The notes under the pieces were generated by a model. It had not been told where the DNA came from. It searched no databases and saw nothing but the letters and a program-made list of their open reading frames with translations. A stretch of 64,000 nucleotides of DNA from Thermocoleostomius sinensis A174 (GTDB lineage Bacteria; Cyanobacteriota; Cyanobacteriia; Elainellales; Elainellaceae): contig NZ_CP113797.1 in NCBI RefSeq assembly GCF_026802175.1, positions 372,001 through 436,000 on the forward strand. Reading direction: 5' to 3'. Below are positions 37,668 to 47,101 of this stretch, piece after piece (position 1 is the stretch's first letter; each line of letters begins with the position of its first letter). The translations under genes and the position numbers were made by a program.

Positions 37668-39071
37668 ATGATAGTAACCTCTGCGACAGAGGCGGTCACT
37701 TCTGGCCGCCAATATTTGCCGACATCTTCACTAGGCTCCGCTGGCTCACCGAATCAATCTCTCCTGCCACTCACGGCGACGGTTAATAAGAACGATCATC
37801 TGGAGGTAGGAGGATGTGACGTGCCCAGTTTGGTACGCCGATTTGGCTCACCTCTCTATATCCTAGACGAGGAAACCCTGCGTAGGGCCTGCCGACAGTA
37901 TCATCAAGCTTTTCAGCGCTACTATCCGGGTGAGTCGCTGGTGATTTATGCCTCCAAAGCGTGGAACTGTTTGGCAGTGTGTGCGATCGTTGCCAGCGAA
38001 GGACTGGGAATTGACGTGGTTTCAGGGGGAGAACTCTACACTGCTTTGCGCGCAGGAATGAATCCTGAAGTCATCTATTTTCATGGCAACAACAAATCGA
38101 TAGACGAGCTACAGTTTGCGGTGGAAGTCGGTTGCACGATCGTCGTAGACAATTGGCTAGAGCTAGAAACGTTGGCAAGGATGCAGGATGCTCTTCAACC
38201 CCCAACCCGGATTCTGCTGCGCCTTACCCCTGGCATTGAATGCCACACGCATGACTATATTCGCACTGGACACCTAGACAGCAAGTTTGGCTTTGATCCC
38301 GATCAGCTTGAAGATGTATTTGCTTTTGTCAGCCAGCAACCTGCTCTAGAGTGTGTAGGACTTCATGCCCACATTGGCTCGCAAATTTTTGAACTGCAAC
38401 CCCATCAAGACTTAACAATGGTGATGATGCAGTGGATGAGCAAGGCGGCCACGTATAATCTACCCGTGCGCGAATTAGATATTGGTGGTGGTTTGGGCAT
38501 TCGCTATACCGAGCAGGATGATCCACCCAGTATTGACGAGTGGGTCCGGGTGATTTGTGAAGGGGTGGTGGCTGCTTGCGAAACCCTTCAGATGCCATTA
38601 CCAAAACTGATTGCTGAGCCGGGACGATCGCTGATTGGCTCTGCTTGTGTCACTGCATACACCGTTGGCAGTCAAAAAGTAATCCCAAATCTGCGAACCT
38701 ACGTTACTGTAGATGGCGGCATGTCTGATAATCCTCGCCCTATTACCTATCAGTCAATCTACCGAGCGGTTATTGCCAATCGCATGTCGGCAGAAATGAC
38801 AGAAATGGTGGCAGTAGCCGGAAAACACTGTGAGTCAGGTGATATTGTCATCAAAGAAGCGCGGCTGCCTCAAACAAAATCGGGTGACACGTTGGTTGTT
38901 ATGGGCACTGGTGCCTATAACTACAGCATGGCGTCCAACTATAATCGCTTGCCTCGTCCGGCAGCCGTTCTAGTGAATGCGGGTGAAGCCGACGTGATCC
39001 TGAAGCGGGAAAGTTATCAAGACTTAATTCAACATGACTGCCTACCAGAAAAACTTGTAGAGAAAGGATGA
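37668..39071 (+). CDS. lysA: Diaminopimelate decarboxylase
   Basis: PLP enzyme making lysine from meso-diaminopimelate, 467 residues. The PLP lysine is K97 in YASKAWN. Other signatures are HIGSQIFEL, ELDIGGGLGIRY, AEPGRSL, and the C-terminal CESGDI whose cysteine completes the partner active site in the dimer. About 45 residues precede the conserved start of the fold; they look disordered, and the true start could be internal. It is followed by cdaA and uppS on the same strand, an order I recall from other cyanobacteria. Confidence 0.95.
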   Translation: MIVTSATEAVTSGRQYLPTSSLGSAGSPNQSLLPLTATVNKNDHLEVGGCDVPSLVRRFGSPLYILDEETLRRACRQYHQAFQRYYPGESLVIYASKAWNCLAVCAIVASEGLGIDVVSGGELYTALRAGMNPEVIYFHGNNKSIDELQFAVEVGCTIVVDNWLELETLARMQDALQPPTRILLRLTPGIECHTHDYIRTGHLDSKFGFDPDQLEDVFAFVSQQPALECVGLHAHIGSQIFELQPHQDLTMVMMQWMSKAATYNLPVRELDIGGGLGIRYTEQDDPPSIDEWVRVICEGVVAACETLQMPLPKLIAEPGRSLIGSACVTAYTVGSQKVIPNLRTYVTVDGGMSDNPRPITYQSIYRAVIANRMSAEMTEMVAVAGKHCESGDIVIKEARLPQTKSGDTLVVMGTGAYNYSMASNYNRLPRPAAVLVNAGEADVILKRESYQDLIQHDCLPEKLVEKG

Positions 39072-39332
39072 AGAATTAAGCCAGAGGGATGAAGAAGACA
39101 GCTTGCAGTGGAAGATAGATGATGAAGGGGTTCTAGGCTAGAAGAGTTTTGAGTATTGAGTGTTGAAGTTTGAACTATCTTTTTTGACCAGCAAGCTTCA
39201 CGATTAAAAATGCAAGACTTTATCGATCCTTTACCTCGAATTAGTTTGGTGTTCGATAACGCTCACATAAGTCATCGGACCTCCCGGTTAAGTTTTCATC
39301 CTTCTGATATCACTTAAGCCAGAGTCGAGCAG

Positions 39333-40256
39333 ATGGGATCTCTGTTGGAGCAATTGCTGAAAGATCTGGGTTGGACTTGGTCCTTGCCATTGCTCCGTGC
39401 GATCGATGTGGGGTTAGTCCTGCTACTCACCTACATGCTATTGGTCATTATCGGTGAGCGGCACACTCTCTGGATGGTCAGAGGGTTAATTATCCTGATG
39501 TTGTCCTCGGTCTTAAGTAGTATTTTAGGGCTAACGTTGCTGACCTTTGTTTTAGAGAAACTTGTGATTGGTTCGGCTGTGGCGATGGCCTTTATTCTTC
39601 AAGCCGAATTTCGCCGTTTGCTAGAACAACTGGGACGCGGAGAAGTGCTTCAACTTTTTCAACCTAGCCGCCGAGCAACGCCCAAACCCGATAGTGTGAT
39701 TGACGAGATTGTGGACGCAGTTAAAGAACTTTCTCAAAACCGAACGGGCGCATTATTAATCTTAGAAACCGATCGCCCGGTGGATGAGCGAGATTTTTCG
39801 GTTCCTGGCGTTCGGCTAAATGCCGAAGTTTCCAAAGAGCTACTGCAAACGATCTTTCAGACCTCTACCCTGCTTCACGACGGAGCCGTTTTTATCCGTG
39901 GCTCACGGGTGATATCAGCCGGAGTGATTTTGCCAATTTCCGATCGCACGGCTTCGCGACAGTTGGGAACGCGCCACCGAGCCGCGATGGGAATTACCGA
40001 GCGAGTCGAAAATTGCGTATGCGTAGTTGTATCTGAGGAAACCGGATCAATTTCGCTGGCAGAAGGGGGCAATCTAAATCGACCCCTAACAAGCAGTAAA
40101 CTGAGGGAACTATTGCGGGAACGTTTTTCCCCTTCGGTTGATCCAGAACGGGTGGCTCCTTTGCGCAGTCTTGGTCGCAAGTTGAGTGCCCGCATGATCT
40201 TGCTGTTTCCACGTCTTGTTCGTTCTAAATCATCGGCTTCTCGGGAGAAAAAATGA
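39333..40256 (+). CDS. cdaA: Diadenylate cyclase CdaA
   Basis: Makes the second messenger c-di-AMP from two ATP. 307 residues. Three N-terminal membrane helices (about 22-40, 47-66, 70-90) precede the DAC domain (about 115-275), with the DGA motif at 183-185 and RHR at 214-216, both essential and intact. The C-terminal ~35 residues are basic. The stop overlaps the uppS start by 4 bp (ATGA), so translation is coupled. Confidence 0.95.
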   Translation: MGSLLEQLLKDLGWTWSLPLLRAIDVGLVLLLTYMLLVIIGERHTLWMVRGLIILMLSSVLSSILGLTLLTFVLEKLVIGSAVAMAFILQAEFRRLLEQLGRGEVLQLFQPSRRATPKPDSVIDEIVDAVKELSQNRTGALLILETDRPVDERDFSVPGVRLNAEVSKELLQTIFQTSTLLHDGAVFIRGSRVISAGVILPISDRTASRQLGTRHRAAMGITERVENCVCVVVSEETGSISLAEGGNLNRPLTSSKLRELLRERFSPSVDPERVAPLRSLGRKLSARMILLFPRLVRSKSSASREKK

Positions 40257-41008
40257 CTGTCAACCCAACCATCCAACGAGAGTTACCTGCTGACTTGGTC
40301 CGCGATCGCCTACCCCGGCATGTAGCGGTCATTATGGACGGTAATGGTCGCTGGGCCAAACGGCAGGGCTTACCTCGGATTATGGGGCATCGGCGCGGCG
40401 TGGATACGTTGAAAGATATGCTGCGCTGTTGCAAAGATTGGGGAATTTCAGCCCTAACTGCCTATGCCTTTTCTACGGAAAACTGGGGACGACCGTTAGA
40501 AGAAGTTGATTTTCTGATGACACTGTTTGAACGCGTCCTGCGTCAAGAACTGCGAGAAATGATGGCCGAGGAGGTACAGATTCACTTTGTGGGTAATTTA
40601 GATGCACTGCCCAAATCGCTGCGAGAAGAAATTCAGCGATCGATGGCAGAAACCCGCAACAATACGGGCATTCGGTTTACCGTAGCAACCAATTACGGCG
40701 GTCGCCAGGAAATTATTCAAGCTTGCCGAGAAATTGCCACCAAGGTGCAGCAAGGGCATTTGCAACCGGAACAAATTGATGAAGCTCTATTCGAGCGCCA
40801 TCTGTATACGGCTGGGCATGCCGACCCGGATTTGCTTATCCGCACCAGTGGCGAAATGCGCATCAGTAACTTTCTGCTGTGGCAAGTGGCCTATGCAGAA
40901 CTGTATGTCACTAATACCCTTTGGCCCGATTTCGATCGTAACGAGTTTCACCGAGCCTTGAGTGCCTATCAACAGCGCGATCGGCGGTTTGGCAAGGTTA
41001 AGGTCTGA
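40253..41008 (+). CDS. uppS: Isoprenyl transferase (undecaprenyl diphosphate synthase)
   Basis: Cis-prenyltransferase that builds the lipid carrier for peptidoglycan from FPP and isopentenyl diphosphate. 251 residues. The catalytic aspartate is D29 in [10 protein letters not shown]. Further signatures are [21 protein letters not shown], and the C-terminal [19 protein letters not shown] with PDF near the end. It overlaps cdaA and ends the lysA-cdaA-uppS set. The role fits with murG and the lytic transglycosylase elsewhere in the window. Confidence 0.96.
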   Translation: MTVNPTIQRELPADLVRDRLPRHVAVIMDGNGRWAKRQGLPRIMGHRRGVDTLKDMLRCCKDWGISALTAYAFSTENWGRPLEEVDFLMTLFERVLRQELREMMAEEVQIHFVGNLDALPKSLREEIQRSMAETRNNTGIRFTVATNYGGRQEIIQACREIATKVQQGHLQPEQIDEALFERHLYTAGHADPDLLIRTSGEMRISNFLLWQVAYAELYVTNTLWPDFDRNEFHRALSAYQQRDRRFGKVKV

Positions 41009-41096
41009 GCAGGTTTTGGGTCATCCTATCGGCTCAACCCAATGAAAGGAATGACCGCATCGTAGCGGTTGAAATGAGGACATCTGTGCCAAGCAC

Positions 41097-41381
41097 CTAC
41101 TGCTGCGATCGAGCAGTGAATTGGCCGTGAATGCTGACGGCATATGGCACCAAGTAGGTTAAGCACGCAGAAATCCAACGCTCTTTGGTCATTTTCCCTT
41201 TAACCAATGCCATTCCATGATTGATGGTGAATAACAAAGACCCGATAACCAAGGACACCCGAACGGCAGTCTTTGCCAACTTCGGATCGCTCAGGCTTGC
41301 CAGATAGCCCCTCATCTGCTTCATTCCCTTGTCCCAACCGCATACATCTTGAAAGTTATACAGTCCAGAGGTAGATGTCAT
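41097..41381 (-). CDS. nrtS: NrtS-like small nitrate/nitrite transporter protein
   Basis: 94 residues. Two hydrophobic helices (about 41-58 and 70-84) carry the segment SLVIGSLLFTINHGMALVKGKM followed by WISACLTYLVPY and IHGQF. I recognise this as the small NrtS family, reported in cyanobacteria as a bispecific nitrate/nitrite transporter. The assignment rests on memory of the motif, not on a search. It sits 8 bp after an unknown small gene on the same strand, so the two are probably one operon. An internal Met (about residue 20) is an alternative start. Confidence 0.6.
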   Translation of the reverse strand: MTSTSGLYNFQDVCGWDKGMKQMRGYLASLSDPKLAKTAVRVSLVIGSLLFTINHGMALVKGKMTKERWISACLTYLVPYAVSIHGQFTARSQQ

Positions 41382-41389
41382 AAAACCTG

Positions 41390-41641
41390 CTACAGCCTCT
41401 CAAGGTCATGCTTAGCCACTCGGTCTCGTGCTTCAACTTGATCTGTAGCTTGGTTTGTCTCCTCAGGTTCTTGAGTATCTACCTCACCCTCTGCTTCTAA
41501 CCAAGGAGAATCGTAATGATTCCAAGGCAGAATTGGGTTATTCGGCAAGTTGCGAGTCAGAACTGTAATGTTCTTCATGTCGGGCTTAGGCAGCTTCACA
41601 CGCTCGGCAGAACTTGCAAAATATGCGCTTCTAGGACTCAT
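41390..41641 (-). CDS. Small acidic hypothetical protein upstream of the NrtS-like gene
   Basis: 83 residues, not recognised. The first 50 contain NITVLTRNLPNNPILPWNHY and a DSPWLEAEGE stretch; the rest is acidic and disordered-looking. No membrane segment or cysteine. The 8-bp spacing to the nrtS-like gene suggests a shared transcript and possibly a soluble partner, which is inference only. Confidence 0.5.
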   Translation of the reverse strand: MSPRSAYFASSAERVKLPKPDMKNITVLTRNLPNNPILPWNHYDSPWLEAEGEVDTQEPEETNQATDQVEARDRVAKHDLERL

Positions 41642-41717
41642 AGGTTAGACCTAATCGACAATTGGGACTGGTTCGAGGTTGGGTTTGAGATGTTTAAGAC
41701 TCAAGCTAGCCCCATGA

Positions 41718-42272
41718 CTAAAGTATACTCTTCTGTCCCAAAACCGCAAACAGCATCACTGAAAGGACATGGCTCAAGGTAATAATGACCAATCCCCAAA
41801 CGACGTAGGTGGCGATCGATAAGGCTTGCGTAATGTCGTCGAGGCGCTGTTTGTTGGCTTTATACACCTCGACAAAGTTAGTCAGCATCTGAAGGCGATA
41901 CTCATCCGGTGACATGGATAAATAGTGCTCCAACGATTCTGGGTCTTCTAAATTGGGTGTTACAAGAGGCTGGCGCGGCAAGACGGCATAGATCAATACG
42001 CTGAAGCTAAGAAAAAAGCCCACAATTTCTAAGACGCTGAATGGGCTAATGGTAAACAGCAGCCGCGAGATGGACAGTACCGTGAGCAGAGCCGTGTTGG
42101 TTACAAACAGAATATTTAATTGTGTTAACGACAGTTGTCGAAACTGCTGCTGTTGATCGAGCACGGATTTAGCATCTTGCAGAGCTAGGTTGACAGTGAC
42201 GATAAAATTATCCTGTTTTGGTTCAGGCGCAGTGGTGGCAGAGAGGTTAGGCTGGTCGGCGTGGGCAACCAT
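41718..42272 (-). CDS. Multi-pass membrane hypothetical protein
   Basis: 184 residues. A polar N-terminus with a helical segment (about 25-48) precedes two membrane helices (about 52-70 and 76-98), a soluble stretch of about 50 residues (PNLEDPESLEHYLSMSPDEY onwards), then one C-terminal membrane region (about 150-178). Family not recognised. It is on the minus strand, about 45 bp after the glycosyltransferase gene, possibly co-transcribed. Confidence 0.7.
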   Translation of the reverse strand: MVAHADQPNLSATTAPEPKQDNFIVTVNLALQDAKSVLDQQQQFRQLSLTQLNILFVTNTALLTVLSISRLLFTISPFSVLEIVGFFLSFSVLIYAVLPRQPLVTPNLEDPESLEHYLSMSPDEYRLQMLTNFVEVYKANKQRLDDITQALSIATYVVWGLVIITLSHVLSVMLFAVLGQKSIL

Positions 42273-42315
42273 TGATGCATGAGATTTAGAGTTTTACAGG
42301 AATTTTGAGGCTGAG

Positions 42316-43398
42316 CTAATCGGTGTGCAAGTAGTCAACGATCGCCTTGGCAATAACATCGTTTCCATCTGTTTTAAGTTTCTCAGACCGGCGCGGCGGC
42401 CGGGGAGGTTCCTGAAGAAATTGCCAATCCCCTTGGAAGAATTCTGTGGGCGACAGAATGCGGTGATGATGATAGTCCTGAATGCCCGCAATTAAAACGG
42501 GAGCTTCGGCAAAGTCATCGCGGGTGATGGAGACAATCGGCACACCCAACCGGCAGGCTTCGGCAAAGGTGCTATACCCCGGCTTAGACACGACCTGACT
42601 ACACAGAGGCATAAAATCTACGGGGCGAAAGTCAGGCTGATGAATTTTGAGCAGATTCGGTAGATCAGGTGCTTGGCGGTCAAACGTGATGAACTGCCAG
42701 TCAGGATAGCGTTGCAGATTGTGGTACGGGATCTGCTCAAGCCCTAATCCACCGAAGGTTAACAAGACGGTGCGCTCGATCGGCGTGGTGATGTGGAACT
42801 GAGTCCGGAGGTCTGCCTCAGCATAGTGAGGCGAGCCGCCGGTAAAGCCCACATCGGTCACTGTTGGGAAAGCACTCATCGGTTCATGCAACGGTAAGCG
42901 AAACAGGTGGCTACATTGGCTGAAGCGATCGGCAATCCAATCGGCCATCTCCACAAATTCGCCGCCCCAGGGTCGGTAGACAAAATCCCAGCCAAAATTG
43001 CTGACCATCCAACAGGGAATCCCGGCCGCTTGGGCAATGGCAGCGGCGATCGGCGGAATATCAGCCATCACCAGCCGGACACGATTTTGGCGGATAAAGT
43101 TCACTTCTGCGGCTATAGTACGTCCCTCTTGGGCCCGAATCTGCTTCAGTTTCTCTAAGGTGGCCACCTTATCCATCGTAATGCTGTCTCGCTGCACCAC
43201 CCCAATATCTAACGGTTGCGGTCGGTGGATAAAATCTTCGCGCAGGTAAGACTCTAGTAGCCAGCGCGGAGCCGTTGTTGTCAGAATCAACAGCACCTCT
43301 GGACACAGCCGTTTCACGGCTGCCAAAAGCGCAGCCGTGCGAGTAGCGTGACCGAATCCGTGGTTTGTGACAGCCGCATAGAGAATGGGTTGAGGCAT
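42316..43398 (-). CDS. Glycosyltransferase (MurG/UGT-like GT-B fold)
   Basis: 360 residues. The N-terminal loop NHGFGHATRTAAL resembles the glycine loop of GT-B enzymes such as MurG and GT1. The C-terminal half has VLLTFGGLGLEQIP and VVSKPGYSTFAEACRLGVPIVSI, the nucleotide-sugar binding region. Donor and acceptor are unknown. No membrane segment; probably cytosolic or peripheral. A heptamer repeat array lies directly upstream of its start. Confidence 0.8.
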   Translation of the reverse strand: MPQPILYAAVTNHGFGHATRTAALLAAVKRLCPEVLLILTTTAPRWLLESYLREDFIHRPQPLDIGVVQRDSITMDKVATLEKLKQIRAQEGRTIAAEVNFIRQNRVRLVMADIPPIAAAIAQAAGIPCWMVSNFGWDFVYRPWGGEFVEMADWIADRFSQCSHLFRLPLHEPMSAFPTVTDVGFTGGSPHYAEADLRTQFHITTPIERTVLLTFGGLGLEQIPYHNLQRYPDWQFITFDRQAPDLPNLLKIHQPDFRPVDFMPLCSQVVSKPGYSTFAEACRLGVPIVSITRDDFAEAPVLIAGIQDYHHHRILSPTEFFQGDWQFLQEPPRPPRRSEKLKTDGNDVIAKAIVDYLHTD

Positions 43399-43412
43399 GG
43401 TTTTGGGAAGTT

Positions 43413-43444
43413 GGGGGTCGGGAGTCGGGAGTCAGGGGTCGGGA
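43413..43444. repeat. Heptamer tandem repeat, GGGAGTC type
   Basis: GGGGGTC, GGGAGTC, GGGAGTC, AGGGGTC and a partial GGGA follow each other without gaps. This is the clearest STRR array in the window, located between the glycosyltransferase and the kinase gene. Confidence 0.85.
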
Positions 43445-43493
43445 TAGAAGTTGGCTCATCCACTGATTCGTTCTCTCATCCTTGCTCCGTTTC

Positions 43494-45284
43494 TCATCGG
43501 CGCTCCCAAATTCCTACATAAATTCGATCGCCTGCTTGTTCGATGACGCCTTGAAAATTGGAGGTTTCGATCGGATGAGAGGGGGCTTGACCTCGACGCA
43601 CCGCTTCTAATCCTTGTTCAATGTCGCGAGTGAGGCCTGCTTGCAACATGCCGTTGAGGGCAGTACGCATCACGTTGAAATCCATGTAGGGCACAAAGTA
43701 GGCTTCGGTTTGGCGCAGTCGATCGGTCTGCTGATCGTAGATATAGACCAAATCGACTTGATCGGGAAAGATGTAGATAGAAGTACGTAAGCCGCTGCCG
43801 TCCTCTCGCACTTCTGCGGGATCGCCCAATCGGTTTACTACAGTTTGTTCGCTGACCCCCGGTGGAAATCCGGGCACGCTGCGAATGGTGGCGCTGGTAG
43901 ACGAAGGACGGTTGGGTCTGGTAGGTGGCTCCACTCGTTCTGGTGCTGCGGGTTCCTCGGTGGGTACTTCCTCGGGTTCCTGGGTGCGATCGGCATTGTC
44001 AACATCAGGTGGCAAGGCAGATGCTTCCGGTTGGGCAGGAGTAGGGACGGTTGGTTCCTCGGAGGGAAGAATTTCTGGCTCGATCGAAATGGTTGGCGCG
44101 TCGGTCACGTCTACGGGGGCCGTAGCGTTAGGCGGAGTTGCCGTTTGGGTAGAGTGATAAAGTACGGTTCCCACAGCCGCAATCGCCATACTCGCCAAGG
44201 AAGCCAACCCCAGCAGAAGCCATCCGTTACCTCGCGAGCGTGGAGTTGGAGAAGCAACCATCGGCGCAGGTGTGGCGATCGTTCTAGGTGAAGCGTTTGG
44301 GAGAGGTGGGCTGACGGCTAAGGTGGCAGCGGTAGACGGCGCAGGTGCGCGTGTCGCTGGGGTTGCTTTGGTTGCTGGCGGCGTTCGACGCGGAGACTGA
44401 GGACTGATGGCAACGGTCGCAGCAGAGGACAAACCAGAACCAGTCACACTGTTGGTTGCTTGGGTCGATATGCTAGGCGACGGTAGCAGTGCCATCCATT
44501 CTCGAACGCTTGCAGGGCGCTGCTCTATTTCCATTGCCATACCGCGTAAGATCGCTTGGTTTAAGGCGGGACTAATGTGGGGATTGACCATCCGTGGTTC
44601 TGGCATGGTTTGCCGATCGCGCAGGATTGAAGCTACCGGAACCCGTGCGGTTACCAAGGCATACAGAGTCGCAGCCAAGGCATAAACATCGGTGGCGGGC
44701 GATCGTTTAGCCTTCAACATGTACTGCTCAACAGGGGCATACCCCACTGTTACTAAATTAGTGTGCGCCTCGGTTTTACCAGGTACAAATTTGCGGGCGA
44801 TGCCAAAGTCAATCAACACCACCTGATCGGTTTGGTCGCGCAGAATAATATTCTCTGGCTTGATATCTCGATGCAGTAAGCCCTTTTGGTGAACAAGATC
44901 CAGCGCCGAGCCAATTTGCCGGATGTAGTGAACGGCCAACGCTTCGGACAAAGGATGATCGGGAAAAACCACTTGCTCTAGCGATTGACCGGGAATGTAG
45001 TCCATTACCAGATAGGGAACTCCATCTTTCACAAAGAAATCGCGCATTCGCACAATATGAGGATGCTCACAGAGTTTTAGCCGCTTGGCTTCATCCCGAA
45101 ATTTCTCAACCAGTTCAGGGAACTGCGGATCGTTTTGAAAATCTGGGTTGAGTGTTTTAACGACGTAGGTTTCTTGCAAGAAGTGATGCGTGGCTTTAAA
45201 GGTGACGCCAAATCCACCCCGACCAAGCATTTCAGTTAAGGTGTACTGTCCGCCCTGCAATGACTTGCCAATCAGCGTGTCCAT
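43494..45284 (-). CDS. Membrane-anchored serine/threonine protein kinase
   Basis: 596 residues. The Hanks-type kinase domain (about 14-268) has the glycine loop GRGGFG, K43 in VVKTLN, HRDIKPEN with D140 and DFG at 159-161, all intact. A Pro/Ala/Ser/Thr-rich linker (about 270-350), one membrane helix (about 354-376), a second Pro-rich segment, and a C-terminal domain (about 465-596) beginning SVPGFPPGVSEQTVVNRLGDP follow. The kinase is cytosolic and the C-terminal domain extracytosolic, so the latter may sense a signal. The tail domain is not one I can name. Divergent from the next gene across 400 bp. Confidence 0.92.
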   Translation of the reverse strand: MDTLIGKSLQGGQYTLTEMLGRGGFGVTFKATHHFLQETYVVKTLNPDFQNDPQFPELVEKFRDEAKRLKLCEHPHIVRMRDFFVKDGVPYLVMDYIPGQSLEQVVFPDHPLSEALAVHYIRQIGSALDLVHQKGLLHRDIKPENIILRDQTDQVVLIDFGIARKFVPGKTEAHTNLVTVGYAPVEQYMLKAKRSPATDVYALAATLYALVTARVPVASILRDRQTMPEPRMVNPHISPALNQAILRGMAMEIEQRPASVREWMALLPSPSISTQATNSVTGSGLSSAATVAISPQSPRRTPPATKATPATRAPAPSTAATLAVSPPLPNASPRTIATPAPMVASPTPRSRGNGWLLLGLASLASMAIAAVGTVLYHSTQTATPPNATAPVDVTDAPTISIEPEILPSEEPTVPTPAQPEASALPPDVDNADRTQEPEEVPTEEPAAPERVEPPTRPNRPSSTSATIRSVPGFPPGVSEQTVVNRLGDPAEVREDGSGLRTSIYIFPDQVDLVYIYDQQTDRLRQTEAYFVPYMDFNVMRTALNGMLQAGLTRDIEQGLEAVRRGQAPSHPIETSNFQGVIEQAGDRIYVGIWERR

Positions 45285-45686
45285 GTTTCCCTCGATAGTA
45301 CCCTCGATGTAACGTTCGATGCCGACGAGTTCCGTTCACTCACTTTAGCTCAAGCCCTAGATTGGCAGGGGGCGGCAGTGGACAGATGTTTTTAAGGCCA
45401 ACGCTGCCCTCAATTTAGAGCAATCGAGTTTACGTTAAATTACGTTACAAAGATTATGTCGCTATAAGGCGGTTTCATCACCTTGAAGCGGTAGTTAGAG
45501 CGCTATTTCACGAAAGTTCTTCTATTTTCGTAGGTGTTTGTTTATACTGAACCCAAGGTGACAGTCAGCTCGCGTAACATTCCTTAGAGGACGCGATCGG
45601 CAATGAGCATTATCCGCTACATTGCTTAAACGACGAAACGGTTTATGTTGGATTACAACAGTTAAGTACTTCAGAATTGCCGTCCT
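45285..45686. other. Divergent promoter region
   Basis: About 400 bp between the kinase and the gene at 45687. It holds TTTACGTTAAATTACGTTAC (about 45431-45450), with a repeated TTACGTTA/TTACGTTAC core, which might be a regulator site. No gene or RNA is recognised. Confidence 0.4.
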
Positions 45687-46982
45687 ATGGCTGATTCCCC
45701 CTTGCCACCTGAATCTGAACCAGCTGAACTCCTTGCAATGAGGGCTTCGCGTACTGGTACAAATTCTCAGTCTTATGCCGTTGCTTGGTGGGGATTGTGG
45801 ATTGTACCAACCTTGATCTTCTCGGCAGGTGCTGGGCTTTGGGCTGTGAAAGATTTGTTAGAATTACCCAGCTTTCCCCAATGTCGATCGATTTCACAGG
45901 TTGATAGTACGGCGTCGGCGCGATTATATTGCGCTGAACAGTTTGCTAACCAACAAAAAGTGCCAGATCTACGGCGGGCAATTCTGTTAGCAAACAGCAT
46001 TGCCGAACAAGATCCGCTCTGGGTGGAAAGCCGTCGTGCGATCGAGCGTTGGTCGCGATCAATTTTGGAAACCGGCGAGGCAGAGTTTCAGGCAGGTCAA
46101 CTAGAAACCGCGCTGAAAACGGCCCAATCCATTCCAATGAGCGTGCATACCTATGCAATCGCCGAGGAACGGATGGAACGCTGGCGATCGGTGTGGGAGC
46201 GAGCCAAAGCAATTTATGATCAAGCCGAGGACGAAATTGATCAGCGCCAATGGTCAGCAGCAATGAACACCGCCAGGGGCTTGTTGACGATTGGCAATCG
46301 GCACTGGAGCACAACGAAATATCAAACCTTGTTGCGATCGCTACAGGCATCCAAAGAATCACAATCCTTTCAAGCAGCCGCTCAAGCTCGATCGTCTCAA
46401 CGCCAGAGTAGTGCTCGTAACTCTGAATCCTTTGAAGATTATTTTGCACGACGCGATCGAGAACGCAGCGCCGAAGATGCCGCCTACTTGGATGAGGCAT
46501 ATCAGCTTGCCGGTGCCGGAAGCCTGTCAGGACTGAGAAGCGCAATCGATGAAGCATCTCGCATTTTGTATGGCAGTTCTCAGTATGCGGAGGCGCAGCA
46601 AGCCATTGAAGGGTGGAGGAATCAAATTGAAATCATTGAAGATGCCCCCTATCTTGACCGTGCCAGAGCGCTAGCCAACCAAGGCGATTTGACCTCGCTA
46701 GAGGCGGCGATCGATGAGGTTAGAAATATTGGCTGGGGGCGGGCCCTGTATGATGAAGCCTATGCCGAAATGCAGCAGTGGCGGGAAACGGCACATCAGC
46801 TTCGGGTACAAGCCCAAGCAGAGCAACTCGAAACCCTAACGGCTCCTACGACTGAAACCAATTCGTCACAGCCAAATTTATTACAGCCAACTTCGCTTCA
46901 GCCTCATCCAGTCCCTGTTGTGCAAACAATAGAGACGGTTGGAACAACAGAAACCAGCCAACCAGGGAATCTGCTTAATTGA
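45687..46982 (+). CDS. Single-pass membrane protein with repeated helical segments
   Basis: 431 residues, family not recognised. One membrane helix (about 33-54) follows a short cytosolic N-terminus. The rest is alpha-helical and charged, with repeated units: LDEAYQLAGAGSLSGLRSAIDEA (about 271) and LDRARALANQGDLTSLEAAIDEV (about 323) are clearly two copies of one motif, and LRRAILLANSIAEQDPLW is a likely third. The Ser/Gln-rich C-terminal tail is disordered. It may act as an envelope scaffold, which is a guess from layout only. Confidence 0.75.
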   Translation: MADSPLPPESEPAELLAMRASRTGTNSQSYAVAWWGLWIVPTLIFSAGAGLWAVKDLLELPSFPQCRSISQVDSTASARLYCAEQFANQQKVPDLRRAILLANSIAEQDPLWVESRRAIERWSRSILETGEAEFQAGQLETALKTAQSIPMSVHTYAIAEERMERWRSVWERAKAIYDQAEDEIDQRQWSAAMNTARGLLTIGNRHWSTTKYQTLLRSLQASKESQSFQAAAQARSSQRQSSARNSESFEDYFARRDRERSAEDAAYLDEAYQLAGAGSLSGLRSAIDEASRILYGSSQYAEAQQAIEGWRNQIEIIEDAPYLDRARALANQGDLTSLEAAIDEVRNIGWGRALYDEAYAEMQQWRETAHQLRVQAQAEQLETLTAPTTETNSSQPNLLQPTSLQPHPVPVVQTIETVGTTETSQPGNLLN

Positions 46983-47101
46983 CCATCATTTGACCATCAT
47001 TTGATTCATCAATTTTTCAACCTGCAATACTACGTCAACCAATCAATCGTTCAATGTTGAATCAGTTCAATGTTAACTGTCCTCGATTTGAGGAGCGTTA
47101 C

